The notes beneath the pieces are model-generated. The model had not been told where the DNA came from, did no database searches, and saw only the letters and a program-made list of their open reading frames with translations. The position numbers and the translations under genes were made by a program. A stretch of DNA of 64,000 nucleotides from Diphasiastrum complanatum (taxonomy: Eukaryota > Streptophyta > Lycopodiopsida > Lycopodiales > Lycopodiaceae): assembly GCA_029204225.1 (NCBI GenBank), contig CM055108.1, forward strand, positions 16,584,222 to 16,648,221, in the 5' to 3' direction. Below, one piece after another: positions 45,124 through 57,142 of this stretch (its first letter is position 1; each line of letters starts with the position of its first letter).

Positions 45124-45136
45124 AGCTCTGATACCA
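45124..45136 (-). other. copia 5 primer-binding site
   Basis: Minus strand TGGTATCAGAGCT directly after the LTR end CTTCACA. Confidence 0.85.
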
Positions 45137-45359
45137 TGTGAAGTTCTTAGCACGTGTGAGCTTCACCACACACCTTACAGGATCTTACTGAGGTGTTGTG
45201 ATTGCACAAGATTGATCAAAGAACAATATGCTTGAAAAATCTAAGGCAAGAGCACAATGGCATACATCTGATGAAAAAATCCAACTCTTCACTATGAGAA
45301 ATGAATGTCAGAAATAATTCTAAGTGTTCGGTATGGGAAAAAGAGGTTGCTCTCGGGTA
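45137..45359 (-). mobile_element. copia 5 5' LTR, truncated
   Basis: 223 bp, about 95% like the start of the 3' LTR by eye. It stops in the middle of the LTR at GGGTA, where unrelated copia coding DNA begins. Confidence 0.8.
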
Positions 45360-45960
45360 CATGATTGGCTATAGTTCTGAAAATACCATCATGAAATTTT
45401 AGCTTGATAGTGCCTTCAACACTAATGTGGTGGGTACTCAAATCTACTATATACACAAGTCTGTTCTTACTATATGCTAAAAATTAGTAGATCAATTAAA
45501 GCTACAAGACATATGTTGAGTGGCACCAGAATCTAGGTACCAATAGTCAAAATCTGGGTATATTCTAGTTTTGGGCATAAATGCACTTTCGTCAACTTCA
45601 AGCTCTTCAATCTTTGTAGCTTCAGCTGCTACATGGGCTTGAGATTCGTTTTTCGTCTTCAAGCTTCTACAATCCTTGATCATATTTTTCTTTTTTTTTG
45701 CTATTGAAGCAAATAATATTCGATCTATGCAATGAGTGCACGAGATAAAAATGATATTGCATGTGCTACTTTCCACCAAGTCAATCTCAACGTACATGAG
45801 AAGTGTGTTTGATAACCAAATATGAAAGCACCTATATTTTTATTGAAGTAGGCCTCTAAATTTCGAGGTTCTTTCATTGAAGCCTACTTTTTGCAGAAAT
45901 ATCTTTGACTAACACAATTTTGCCTTTGCGAAGCTAGGACACCCATAAACGATGTAAGTC
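45360..45960 (-). pseudogene. copia gag-protease fragment from another element
   Basis: The minus frame at 45797-45492 holds a decayed zinc-knuckle region and the protease site YLDSGATQHMSCSF. This differs from both other copia elements here (DSGASSHM). Before and after it there is no continuous coding. A fragment, probably the insertion target or a recombination partner of copia 5. Confidence 0.7.
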
Positions 45961-46941
45961 AAGACAAGTTGCATGTAAAAGAATAGTATATAAATCTCTT
46001 TATGTGGCTACCTACCACCTCAAGCCAAATAAGTGATACAAGGTGATTGATATTCTGTGATCACTAATAAGCTTAAAATGAAAAAAAAAATAGTAAAATG
46101 AAAAATGAAAAAAAAATAGTAAAATGAAAAATTGCAAAAAAAACCCTCTTTGATGCTTAATCTCACCTAAGAGTGACACCTTAGCTTTTAGCAAATCATC
46201 CCAATAGCTTTACCGCTATTGTGATGGAATCTTTTCAAACCTTACAATCACTCAAACAAATTGAGTAGGGTTGAACAACGCGACTTGGATCTCAATCTCT
46301 TTTCTAGAACTCTCAATTGAAGCCAATCTATGTCAAATTCTACAAAAGATTTGCATAGATGCTCTATATGCACTAGAAACTCTCAAAGGTTTCACTTGGA
46401 GGACAGATCCAAGGATGTTTTCTAGCAAATTGATGCTTCTAAACTTGACCCTATCACTCTTGAACAAATCTAGAGTGATGGTACAATGGATTTTATCCTC
46501 TCACCTTGCATATCACTCCTTAATCTATGAATTTTGGCAAAATCTCTCTCAACTTCAACATGCACTCAAAAAATCAGAGAAAATCATTTAATGCTCCTAA
46601 TTCAAGCTTCAATTTTAATTTTTTGGCTGATCTAATCCAAGAACTAATCAAGGGATTAGATTCTCTATAGAAAATGCTTGATTTTGCATTAAAAATCTCT
46701 CAAATTGGGTGTGTGAGTCAAATTGTACAAATTTTTGAATTTTCTCAGCCAAAACCGGAGATGTACGACCTCACACATGTGAAAAGGGTTCCTACAGCCC
46801 ACAACAAGATCTGGACCAAAAATTTTGAGGATAGCTATCAAATCCAGCTCGCTACACAAAATTTGACTAGTTTCCAAAAAACTGCTAATTTTGGCTTTGA
46901 TTTGGATTAACCCTATCAATTTCAACAAAAACTCTTGTACT
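45961..46941. other. retroelement leader-like DNA, no gene
   Basis: AT-rich. It includes a short tandem repeat at about 46079-46135 (units of GTAAAATGAAAAATG with A-runs). It ends at a minus-strand copia primer site, so it is probably the leader of the element whose LTR starts at 46956. Confidence 0.45.
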
Positions 46942-46955
46942 TGGCTCTGATACCA
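46942..46955 (-). other. copia primer-binding site
   Basis: Minus strand TGGTATCAGAGCCA directly after an LTR end TTTTTCCACA. Confidence 0.8.
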
Positions 46956-47620
46956 TGTGGAAAAAGTACAAAAAGGACCAAGAGTGGATCCTAATTTGAT
47001 CCTAAAGAGGGATTGGTTGTCAGATTACTTGATCTATCAATCTATTTTAGATTAAGATCAATCTAAATTAATTCTAGACACAAAATCCTAACAAGAACAA
47101 TCATTAATTGAAGGTAAGTGTACTTTCTGGTTTCACACGTGTGAAACACTGTCTGAGTACGGACTCCAACCTGAAAATCAAGTACACATTGATAGAACCT
47201 CAAAACAATCAAAACAAATGTAGACAAATGGAGAGAATCACTCAAAATTGCTTCCAAAACCAAGATTGGTGTCTCACAATGATTATGGCCAAATGTGGCT
47301 CTATATATACAATAAGTGGCAGCTCGTGGTACTAATCATCCCTCTGATCCCACATGTGTGAAGGTGCCTTGTCATATGATGATTCATCATGCAAAACTGA
47401 CACTTCGACAAAACCTTCTATTTTGAGCACTTTTGGTCTATTTTCCTTCTATATGGAGATCTACTTGGAAATCTTCTAGAACTCAAAATTCGCCTACTTC
47501 ATCTTATTCCACATGTGTGAGCTGTCCTCTACACATGGGATATGACACCTAACCAAAGGATGTGGCTCATGCAATCAATAGATTGATGCCATGTGTCATA
47601 TGTCTAGAAAACTAGTTTTT
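46956..47620 (-). mobile_element. copia-type 5' LTR, possibly chimeric
   Basis: It begins (plus view) TGTGGAAAAAGTAC next to the primer site. 46956-47100 matches 17502-17340 inverted; 47105-47600 matches 18005-18510 direct. The outer edge near 47620 is where that match ends. Confidence 0.65.
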
Positions 47621-47750
47621 GGCCTTTTTAGCCACTAGAACTTGAATTAAATCATATGTACATCCTACATTTATGGTACATGACAAGTACACTAGTTTCA
47701 CACGTGGGAACAGACTCCACACATGTGTGTTTATCTATATACAAGATTTG

Positions 47751-47818
47751 GATGTTATAATGTTATAAATTAATGTTATAATGTTATAATGTTATAATGT
47801 TATAAATTAATGTTATAA
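47751..47818. repeat. ATGTTATA microsatellite
   Basis: Tandem 8-bp unit ATGTTATA, about eight copies with two interruptions by AATTA. Confidence 0.85.
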
Positions 47819-50800
47819 TTTCAATGTTGTGGATGGTTCTACTTGATCCAAGCTTTGAAGTCGCAAAGATCAATACAATCGATTCCATAGACATGCAAAA
47901 ATTCGATAAGATGTGAAAACATGAATAGATCAAACAAAGTAAGTGAGTCATAGCTAGAGCATTACAATCAACATTAACTGTCAATCACAAGAATGATTCA
48001 ATCTACAAATTGTGTAATTTGCATGTAACAAATCAGACAAAATAGAAAGTAAAACACTGGACACGACTTTGTTTACTGAAAATGATTCAATTAAGTCGAA
48101 AGTGTGTATAAATTTTGAATGCATACAGATTCACGATCTTCTTGAAACAATACTCCCTAAACAAAGAGGAAAGTCGAATAATTGTGCTCCGATTGAATGA
48201 TTCATCATATAATCCATGGATTTGTTATTGAATATTTATACATGGCAGCAGTGTAATTACAAGAATGCTTAATAAATAGATTTATAATCTAGATCAAGGC
48301 ACTACGTGTTGTTAGCAGTTGCTATTGGACAAAATTTGTTCTATTGGAGATTCTGCGAAAATCACAGGGGCATGAAGTTAGATGATCGACTCAATAACAT
48401 CTTCGACAATTGTCGAGTCAAGTGTCTTTGATGGGTTTAGGGTTTATGGTCGACCATAGCAGGTTCAACGATTGTCAATTCGAGGTTTGTCGAGTTGATA
48501 CATGTTTTCGATTTCCATATATTTCTACAAACTGTTTGAAAACACATGTATTTTTGCATAGTATGCGACTGTACAAGTATTTACAGAAAATGAATGGATT
48601 TAGATTAGTTGTAAGATTAGGGATGGAGAGGACAGGAATCCAACAATTTCAACTTCTGTCCTTTCATTTTGCTTGCCATATCTTTGATTCTTTTGAGGCA
48701 AAGTGAAGGCTATCCACAATCATCACTACTCCACATCAATAGTGCATTGGATACTATGAAAAATGCAAAGGATTAGCTTGATTAAACCTTGTACATATGT
48801 ATATAGGTGGATCCACCACATGTGGAAGATTTTCACATGTGTGAAGGACAAGCATACTTTTAATATGTCCATTTGCCATCATTAGATTAGACCTTTGGCT
48901 TCAAACTTGTGTAGATTGATCTTTTGCATGCATTTCTTGAAGTACAATGCATTGATTATCATTTGAGGTCTGATCTCTATCCTCTATCCATACTATTACC
49001 TATTTTCACAAGTCTAAATCGGATTTGGACATAAAATACTTTGTTTAGATTTCTCTTGCTTGCATAATAAGATTGTGATATTTTTAGCTTTTGTAAATTG
49101 ATAGAAATGGCAATAGTAATGCAACTAATCACTCTTGCGGATTGAATGAATTCATTTCATAAGTTTTCATATATACTTACTAAACGCACCCATTTTTAAG
49201 GTAATTTTGACCTACTTTTATATAGCTTGTTGTTGGAGCTAATCACACTTCTATCTGACTGCAACTCCATAGTTGGTGAATAGTTGCCTTTTATTGAGAA
49301 AGACCTCCTAGATGTCTCAAAAATACAAAATCGTGTATTCCAGCCGTCATGTTATATTATTGTCGACAAAATAGTCTGTTCATATGAACCACAGCTGAAA
49401 ATGCATTGGAGCATGAGTGTTTAGAAAATTTGGGAGATCATTACTTCGAACGCATGGCTTTGTCTTACCGTGCGTTACAAACAAGTATGTAAAATACAAT
49501 GTCATATAAATTTTAAACACGTTTGAAAATACTTGTTGCTTTGCAAGAATATTGGATAACAGTTTTTTTTTTCAATAATTGATACATGTGATTTTAAAAC
49601 ATTAAATGTTCAAAATATCAGTTGTTTAAATAAAAGATTGCTTATGTTCTTATAAAAAAAATAGCCAGTTATTTAAAATGTGATCTGGTTAAAAATGTTC
49701 ACATGTCGTCATAAAAAATCAAACAAACATTGAAAATGTTTTTTATTTTTTGCCAAAGTTACATAGCATGTTGTTATAAACTACATGGCTAGATTGGTAG
49801 TCATTTTTTCACTTATAATTATTATACTCAAAATTTGTAACTTGTTTGTCATAGCAATACATTAACAAAATAAAAAAAGGAGCAGAAGTGCCCCTACTAC
49901 TGCCCTTTTTGAGCTCTTTGTAGCTAGCCTTAATGGCACTTGTCCTCAAGGTTTATGAGTGTTGCTCTGAGTATTATCTAATTGGCAAACAAATTACCTC
50001 CGTTCTTGCTACTTGTAGAGGTATGGCTTTATCTAAAACAAAAGTTTTCCTAAATGTTCACCATATGCAATAAACTATGGTGAATCATTATAGCAAAGTC
50101 TCGATGTGTATCTTGGTGGAACAACATACAACACCATATCATTGCTTGTTCAATATGAAAAGTTGTTTGTGCTAAATGAATTTTGAGGATTAGTTTTAGG
50201 GCAAATACATCCAAGGACATTATGTTACAAATGGTTCCTAGAATTTGAATTTGCTAATTTTTTGCTTTTAAATGTACAAATGATTGTCTTTTTAAGCCAT
50301 TATATTTGGATTGCAATATCATTTCTAGACAGTTTTGTTGCATACTACTCTAGAAAGAGGAATATGGCTAGTTCTCAAGGTAAAGCCTCATCATAGGTAT
50401 GGCACTACACTTACTTTCCTATGCATACACAAAAGTGTTTGTACTCTTAAGGTTTCACTTAGATATGAAAACATAACACATATAAGAGCTTGTTTAGGGT
50501 TTTAAAGCTTAATGCATAACTCAAACGTTAGCATAATCAATGAAGTTATAAGAATGCTTAACTTTTGCATATTCCACAAAAACATGTTAGACATATGTTA
50601 GGATTTTAAAATGTACTACAATTTTTTGTGTTTTTTGACAATGATAGTCAATTTTTGCTCAACCCTTGTCGTCGTTAAGAAAATCTAACTAAAAGGACAT
50701 AAATGAACTTTCTTTTATTCAAACATCTCTCTTCCTCATTGTAACAACTTGTGCGACTGTGTGTGGTGGGAGGATGGCAAATAACAAGTAGGTGCCTTAA

Positions 50801-50917
50801 AACTAGCTTCACCTTATAGTATTATTGTAGTGTAAGATAGTTTTCAACTTTATGTAATCTTGTTATGCTATAAAATGAAGGGTTCAAAGGGTTTGCTCTT
50901 GACAAGATGGACTATGT

Positions 50918-50920
<3 letters not shown>
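47819..50920. other. intergenic DNA, no gene recognised
   Basis: AT-rich, with no reading frame above background and no retroelement landmark. Two adjacent perfect 14-bp palindromes are at 48403 and 48445. Confidence 0.5.
48403..48458. other. pair of perfect 14-bp palindromes
   Basis: TCGACAATTGTCGA at 48403-48416 and TATGGTCGACCATA at 48445-48458, separated by 28 bp that include TTTAGGGTTTA. A related half-word (GATTGTCAATTCGAG) follows near 48470. Role unknown. Confidence 0.6.

Positions 50921-50975
<55 letters not shown>
50921..50975. repeat. (CT)n microsatellite
   Basis: About 27 uninterrupted CT units. Confidence 0.98.
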
Positions 50976-50978
<3 letters not shown>

Positions 50979-52108
50979 ATTGTCCCCATGCATTTTTCTA
51001 CTATGTATAAGTATTCACATGCTAGTACCATATGATGTAATCCCAACAAAATCTTGTAGGAATCACATTGCAAGTCAAAGTCCCTCCTAGACACACCTTG
51101 AATGGAACAAACTATTGCAAAGAGTAGGAAGAAGACATAACAAATGTTTTTTTTTTTTAATTATATAACAAAGCAAGTAGAGAAAGAAAGGATGTATGGA
51201 TCCACTAGAGATGTAAACCAAATTAGATCTTTTATTGGGAGCTGGAGAAGAACTACATGAGAAGATTTGGATCAAACTATATGAAATTCTTGTGTTTTGT
51301 CCAAAATAATTGATTCATGTCTCTCCCAATCAAGAATCTACTTTCAACAGATTGTTATATTGTGGAGTTATGCCATTGACAGTAGCAAACTTGAATATGT
51401 AGAAATATGGACATCATCTTGGAGAATGAGAGTGTCCAAGATGAAGTCAAAGCAAAGAAAGAGACAATGGAATAAGGGTGAGAAGAGATTGAAACAAAAT
51501 TTGACTTCAAATGGAGAAAGGGTGTGATTGATGGATACATTTTGAACGAGTGAGGTTTAAGCATATCTCAAAATTGCGAACGTTTTAGTTGGTCTCGCAA
51601 TTGGCTATACTATGTCTACTGCAGCTTTTCATTCTTTAGAGATCAGTCATTAGCCCATAATCTCTATAATTTAAATTTCTCATCTCAGGGCTTTCATTTG
51701 CCAAGAAGCCTGGTTACTTGGCATAACTGTTTTAAACTTTGGTTAATATTAGCAAAAATGCTTGTCTTAACATGCACAATGCATAATGAAATGATCACAC
51801 GTTTGTTAGATGCACGTAGTGTCCTGCAGATTTTTCAAAAATCTTACAATACAATTTTCCAGCAGTTCACTTGCAGCAAAGGATATGCTTGACATTTAAC
51901 CAAGCTCACTGCTGGAACCCGGTAGGTCCTCACACAAGAAGACATAAGAATCCCATTGCTAGTAGTTTCAGGTCATTACTCTTCTCTAAATCACCTGAAT
52001 TTCATCATCAATCTTTCTGCTTTGCCACATAAGTACAGACCAGACAAAACTGAAGCAATATCATTTAAAACTTTTGCAATAGCAAGCCTACTGCCCTGAG
52101 GAATAATG
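50976..52108. other. intergenic and 3' flank of the ODR4-like gene
   Basis: No gene recognised. The part next to 52109 is expected to include the 3' untranslated region of the minus-strand gene; no clear polyadenylation signal was singled out. Confidence 0.5.
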
Positions 52109-53999
52109 CTAACGCTTCCATACAGATAGAGCAATTACCACTCCCAATAAAACTGCAGTCAAGGCTCCAACAATTGTATATTGAAAGAATTTATTTGGAT
52201 TGTCATGAGTAAGCGCCAAAGTAGGAAATTTTTCCTTGTTGCTATGGCTGCCAAGGTCTTCAGTACCCACACTTTTCTTATAGGCTGGTCTGCTAATCCC
52301 TGGATTGATTGATTCTATTGCTGCAAAACTTCCCATAACTTCCGGCTCAACAACCATGGACAGTTCCAAGGGATCATTCCTTCCAAATAACTCCCTGCAT
52401 CGCTCATTGACATCCTGCAACAAAACAGCAAATAAGAATATCTTTCTGAGCTGTAACGACAATGCCTGAATTTGAGTGAAGGCATTAGGACAAATGGCAG
52501 CGTTCTTTTGATCAAAATATTATCATGAAATCTTTGAACAAATCTGTTTAGGATCATGATTAACCAGCAGAATCTACCTGGATAGTCTCATTTTCTAGCA
52601 AATAATCGGATATGAAAACACCACTTGACCAAGGCACAAGCACTCTTCGAGGCAGTAAAAAGCTACACGGAAGGCTCCCTTTACTGTTCCAAAAAAAAAG
52701 CAAAACAATGTTTCATAATCGGTCTCCGAACTAGAAAGTGCTCCTCTTAAATAGATAATAGAACCCTGTGTAGCACAGTTAGATATTTTCAAAAGTTTTG
52801 ACAGCAAGAACAACCAGGCCAAGGGGTGCAATGATGGAGCATTTAACATCCCGTCCAGGAGAAAACTTATCAAACAGCTACTAATGCCGGTTAAGAAGAG
52901 ATATAGTAACCACTAACAGCTAGTATATACTTCTGTGATGTATTACTTGTAAATACTTGTAATATTCACAAAAGCGTAGATACGTCGAATCATTCAAATG
53001 TCAAGTGATCAATTACCATGTATTTGGATTAAATACTCATACTTAAATCACTATAAAAATGATGTCAAAACCTGCCTGCAAGATGCCAAAAGTGCATGAA
53101 TCCCATTTGCTTTCAAAGAGGATCCCATTTCACTACCATTTTCTCCCAACTGTGCATTCTCCAGCTCTTGTTCTGCTACATCACATAAAAGATCAATCCT
53201 GGATCTCAAGCTTGCCACAATATCCTCCTGCAAATCATGTTACCAGTACTCTGAATTATGATACATACAAGGCCAAGAGCATCCTTATAAAAAAAGTATA
53301 AGTCAATGTACCAGGCTATAAAAGCTCCAATAAGGACCTCTAAGTGATCGAATTTTCAAAGCATTCATCTGTGCTGTTTTGCACTTTTGCAAAAAGAGAA
53401 ACTATAATATGGGGAGAAGAAAAAAAAGTCTTGGTTGTGCATGCATACCTCATTCACCAAGAACTTCAGAGAATACCCTGCAGTTAAGTCTCGCAATATG
53501 CTATTAAAAGTAGTAATGGAAGTGCCAGGAGAGACTAACAGACCTTGAGATAACTGAGAGCTCTTGCCAAAGGTTCCCGCAATAAAGCATAAGCACGAGC
53601 ATGAACTGTGCCATGCAAACCAACTATTCCCACCACGACTCCTGCCAGCAACAGCAGTATGAAGACTTTTTAGATCATTAAACTTCATATTCCAAAATTA
53701 GATCATGTCAAAACATTTTTCTAGCTTTCATGTAAATTTCTTATACGACTTAAGAATGCTGAGTATACATAACTTATTTAACATGTATGTAGTTAGTGAC
53801 AACTCAGTCGATCATTCAAATATCCTACGAAGACTGATTGAATTTGAACAATATGCACAGGCACATATCCAGATCACAGATGACAATAAGAAAAATTAAT
53901 ACCTTCTCTACTCTCTTCTTGATTGAATGGTAGGAGAAACTGGACATCATGCGAGGTGTCTGATGCATTTCCAAGGACCAGTACATTTTCTTCTGCCTG
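52109..53999 (-). CDS. ODR4: ODR4-like membrane protein, last five exons
   Basis: Exons in gene order: 53999-53903 (or from 53996), 53641-53544, 53227-53076, 52683-52578, 52414-52109 (stop TAG). Junction phases agree across all five. Landmarks: 'FLLPFNQEESRE', then GIVGLHGTVHARAYALLREP, 'DIVASLRSRIDLLCD', 'LPRRVLVPWSSGVFISDYL', and a C-terminal membrane segment (FFQYTIVGALTAVLLGVVIA) ending VWKR. This is the order of the conserved C-terminal half of ODR4 (human C1orf27), a tail-anchored ER protein known in animals to partner the UFM1 protease UFSP2; the role here is inferred from family only. The upstream ~200 residues are not found in the window, so the first exons lie beyond large, transposon-filled DNA or outside it. 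The 53076 donor would be GC (CAG|gcaggt), the only choice found that keeps frame. Confidence 0.85.
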
Positions 54000-55640
54000 C
54001 TGAATTCAGAAAGTTAGGGACCCCGGACCACATGACAAAGAATAAGCATGCATCTTAGCATATACTGTTTCGATCTGCAGAGTAAAAAATACAGTAGCAA
54101 ATGAATATGTAGCACTACTTTGCACCAATTGGTCCACTACATACATTCCAATCTTAAGACCAAAAAATTCTTCAATTAAAGAGAGCTTAACCTTCCTTAT
54201 TTCCGTCCTTCCACTTCTCACCATCACTTTGCTTTCTTAGGTTCACATCCTTGGTGATCAAAACTAAAAACTAAGCACCCTATGACAGCCCTTATTCCAA
54301 GTTGCTTTTAGCTACCATGAGAGGTTAGTGGTTTGGATTAAATATTTTCATTGTCTTCCATAACAATACACCTTATGAGATGGACACTCAAAATATCATC
54401 CTGCATGCACCATCTTCAATCGAGTTGATTACATCGTGAAGCTTTCTTCTTCAGTTGAGTGGAACAAATGATTCAACTTATTAAACCTTGTGGTATTGAC
54501 TGTAGCTGGTTAGGTGATACGTATTTGAACCTTTCTATCTGCAACTGAACTTCTCTACGGCCTCAAGGATCATCTACCTATACTTACTGTTACAAATTGA
54601 AAATGCATTTATGCCCTTGAAATTTGGAAAACTGATTGGCCATATTCTTCTACAATCTCTTTACCTTCTCAGTTATAGCTCTCCATGATATAAAACCTCG
54701 TATGCATGTTAAACAATGATGGAAAAGCTTAGATTGATCCAAACAAAATTACCAAGTACTTCAATGAAGGCATCTGTGCACCACAATAATCTGTGAGATA
54801 CAAGCTAGCTCACTTTGGTGGTGTTGTGCAAACTATTTGATTGGACGACTAAGTACTTGAATAAGATGTGGAAAGTGATAGATCATGGCAAAAACATCCA
54901 TCAAGTCCAGGTTTCTACACTGTTCAATTTTATACATGAAAGATCCAGAAAAAATGGGGGAAATAGGATTTGGTAAATCTTAGGCCTAGATGATTAAAAT
55001 TTGATATTAGACAGACCAATATGAATCATAGTTGCTTGAGACCCTGAAAAACAAAAATTTATGGTACAAACTATGTTTTCTTTGCAAAACTCCAGATCGA
55101 GACACTTCATCATAAGTAGGAAAAATCATACATCTTTAACCGTCAACGAACAAAACAATCATTTGTGCCTACAATACAAATGTCATCCTCCATAACCGCT
55201 TCATCACACACGTAAAAAATCTTCTCTCTTTGGGGGGAGTGATGCTGATCTTGAAGAAATGGTAGTACACTTCAAGATCTAAGCTCAGCCTTTTCTCATA
55301 CAGCATTCAAATTCCAGAAAGTTGAAGCCTGCAAACTGATTTAGTAGATACTCAATCTGAGAAGATTCGATTTGAATAGAGCTCATGGTTAGACTGTATT
55401 TAAATTCAGTGGCATAATTATCAGTTGATTCAATTCGACTAGATTCATATTGTGATTCATATCTATTTGTGAAATTAAAATATATCCAATTTCACAAATT
55501 TATATAGAGAAGTCAGTGTGTCATAAGGTAAAGCTTAGAAACAATATACGAGCAACTCAGAAAGTCAAAGGATCCAAGTCAAAACAAAAATATAAAATTC
55601 AATAAACAAAAAATCTTAGCCAAACAGCATTGCTTATGTC
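54000..55640. other. probable ODR4-like intron or upstream DNA
   Basis: No ODR4 exon recognised. 54240-54950 contains scattered words reminiscent of copia gag in broken frames, too weak to call. CATAGTTGC at 55027 resembles the hAT terminus found at 56516 but has no partner or target duplication. Confidence 0.4.
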
Positions 55641-56393
55641 CTTAGTTGCCAGTTCCAGAACGCATTCCGTTCCGGAACAGGATCCCCAAAAAAATTAAAA
55701 TAATACGTATTTTTTACAAAAAAAAAAAAAATCGTATCCTGAGAGTTAATATCCAAGGAACTAACAACCATATGCCAGAGTTTAAAATAGCTTAAATGTA
55801 ATAAAAATAGCACAGAAAAGAATTAGCTGTAAACTATCTAGAGAATTCAGACCTAATAAATACATCTGTCTATTCTGTCTGTTGACTCCATTCTACCTTA
55901 ACAAAAACACATTAGCAGGGGTATGTTCATCTCCTTAGGCTTTGTTTCACGTCTTCAGGATGGACTAAAGCTTTGTGTTTTCAGATGGGGGCCGACGAAA
56001 TCAGGATGAGAATAACAGCCGGTTCTGATTATATTCAATGCATCCCATTTCTGGGTGGAAGAGCGACGTCAGCCATCAGCAAGTGTTCATTGCTTAAACT
56101 GAAAACACTGTTAACTTTCAAATACAACCCATGGAACTTACTTCATGAGTAAAAGTTTCCTTCACGTTTTTTGAGCTAAAATAAAAATAAATTCCAGATG
56201 CAAAAGTCCCTCCACAGAATTTACCTGCCCGATAACCCATGAAAATCGATAACCAGAAATTGACAGGCCCATAAAAATTTGACTGCTGGTAGATCTTTTA
56301 GTTTTGTGAATCAAGATATCATCAAAAATGATGCATGAAAACCATGTACAACCCATCATACGACGTCTGATTTTACTGTATATCACTATATTC

Positions 56394-56507
56394 GCTCTGA
56401 TACCACTGTAGGAAAGGTTCTGCGAGTTCTTCCTCAGAGAATGCGATTAAGGGTTGAACAAATCAAACGAATATCAGCGTTTTTAATCACATCTGAATCT
56501 GATCTAT
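56394..56507 (-). mobile_element. copia LTR end and primer site inside the outer hAT
   Basis: Minus strand TGGTATCAGAGC at 56405-56394 lies one base after an LTR end CCTACA. The LTR (plus view TGTAGGAAAGG from 56407) runs into the inner hAT target site and probably continues after 61338. Its other end was not found. Confidence 0.5.
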
Positions 56508-57142
56508 GTACTAATCATAGTTGCACAGAATCGCGATTCTGGGACTGAGCGTTTCAAATCGTGTTTCTGAGAAACGCGATTCTCAGCCCAGAATCGCATT
56601 CCAGAATCGTGCAAAAAAAAAATCAATAAATTAAAAATTTTGAACACCTCTTCACGGCCAGAATCGCGCCAGCCGTGGAGGTGTTAAATTTTTTTGTTTT
56701 GAGATGTAGGCGTGTGGATAGTCGACAGGCATCTACTCAGCGATACGGAGGTGGTGTGCACAGTGCCAGGGGGATCTGAGCTTCGTGGAGATCGAGACGA
56801 TCAGTTTTCGATTTTTGGTGTAGGCTTGTTATTCTATTTTTGATCAGTTTTTCGATTTCTGTGCTTGCCTACAGCTTACCAAACATTTTTGGTAAGTGTA
56901 GGCTTGTTATTCTAAGTGTAGGCTTGTTATTCCCAAAGGCTCGCACTGGAATTATTCTATCCCTCTCCCTGTCTCGTGTATTTTTTGGCACTTGCTATGA
57001 TCTTGCTAGAATCAATGTGACGCGTGCTCGGATGTGTTCAGCTCTGTTTTAGGCTGGTAATGGTTTTCAAAGCAATGTGTTTTCTTCTACTGAACGGTTG
57101 TTTGCTTGTTTTTGTTCGCAGGTTTGATCTCGTGTGGACACG

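Larger units (their letters stand above)
40088..45359 (-). mobile_element. Ty1/copia element 5
   Basis: In minus order: truncated 5' LTR (45359-45137), primer site, leader, gag-pol frame (44368 to about 40700), 3' LTR (to 40088). The two LTRs match over 223 bp from TGTGAAGTT to about 45359, where the 5' LTR is cut off and other copia DNA begins. Low-side flank is ATCAG; its partner is lost. Confidence 0.85.

Noticed and set aside
54240-54950. Copia gag remnant
   Set aside because: Only scattered words in several frames; no zinc knuckle or protease landmark to support it.
55027-55075. Tiny element bounded by CATAGTTGC and CAAACTATG
   Set aside because: The ends match imperfectly, the flanks show no 8-bp duplication and it is only 49 bp; chance similarity is likely.
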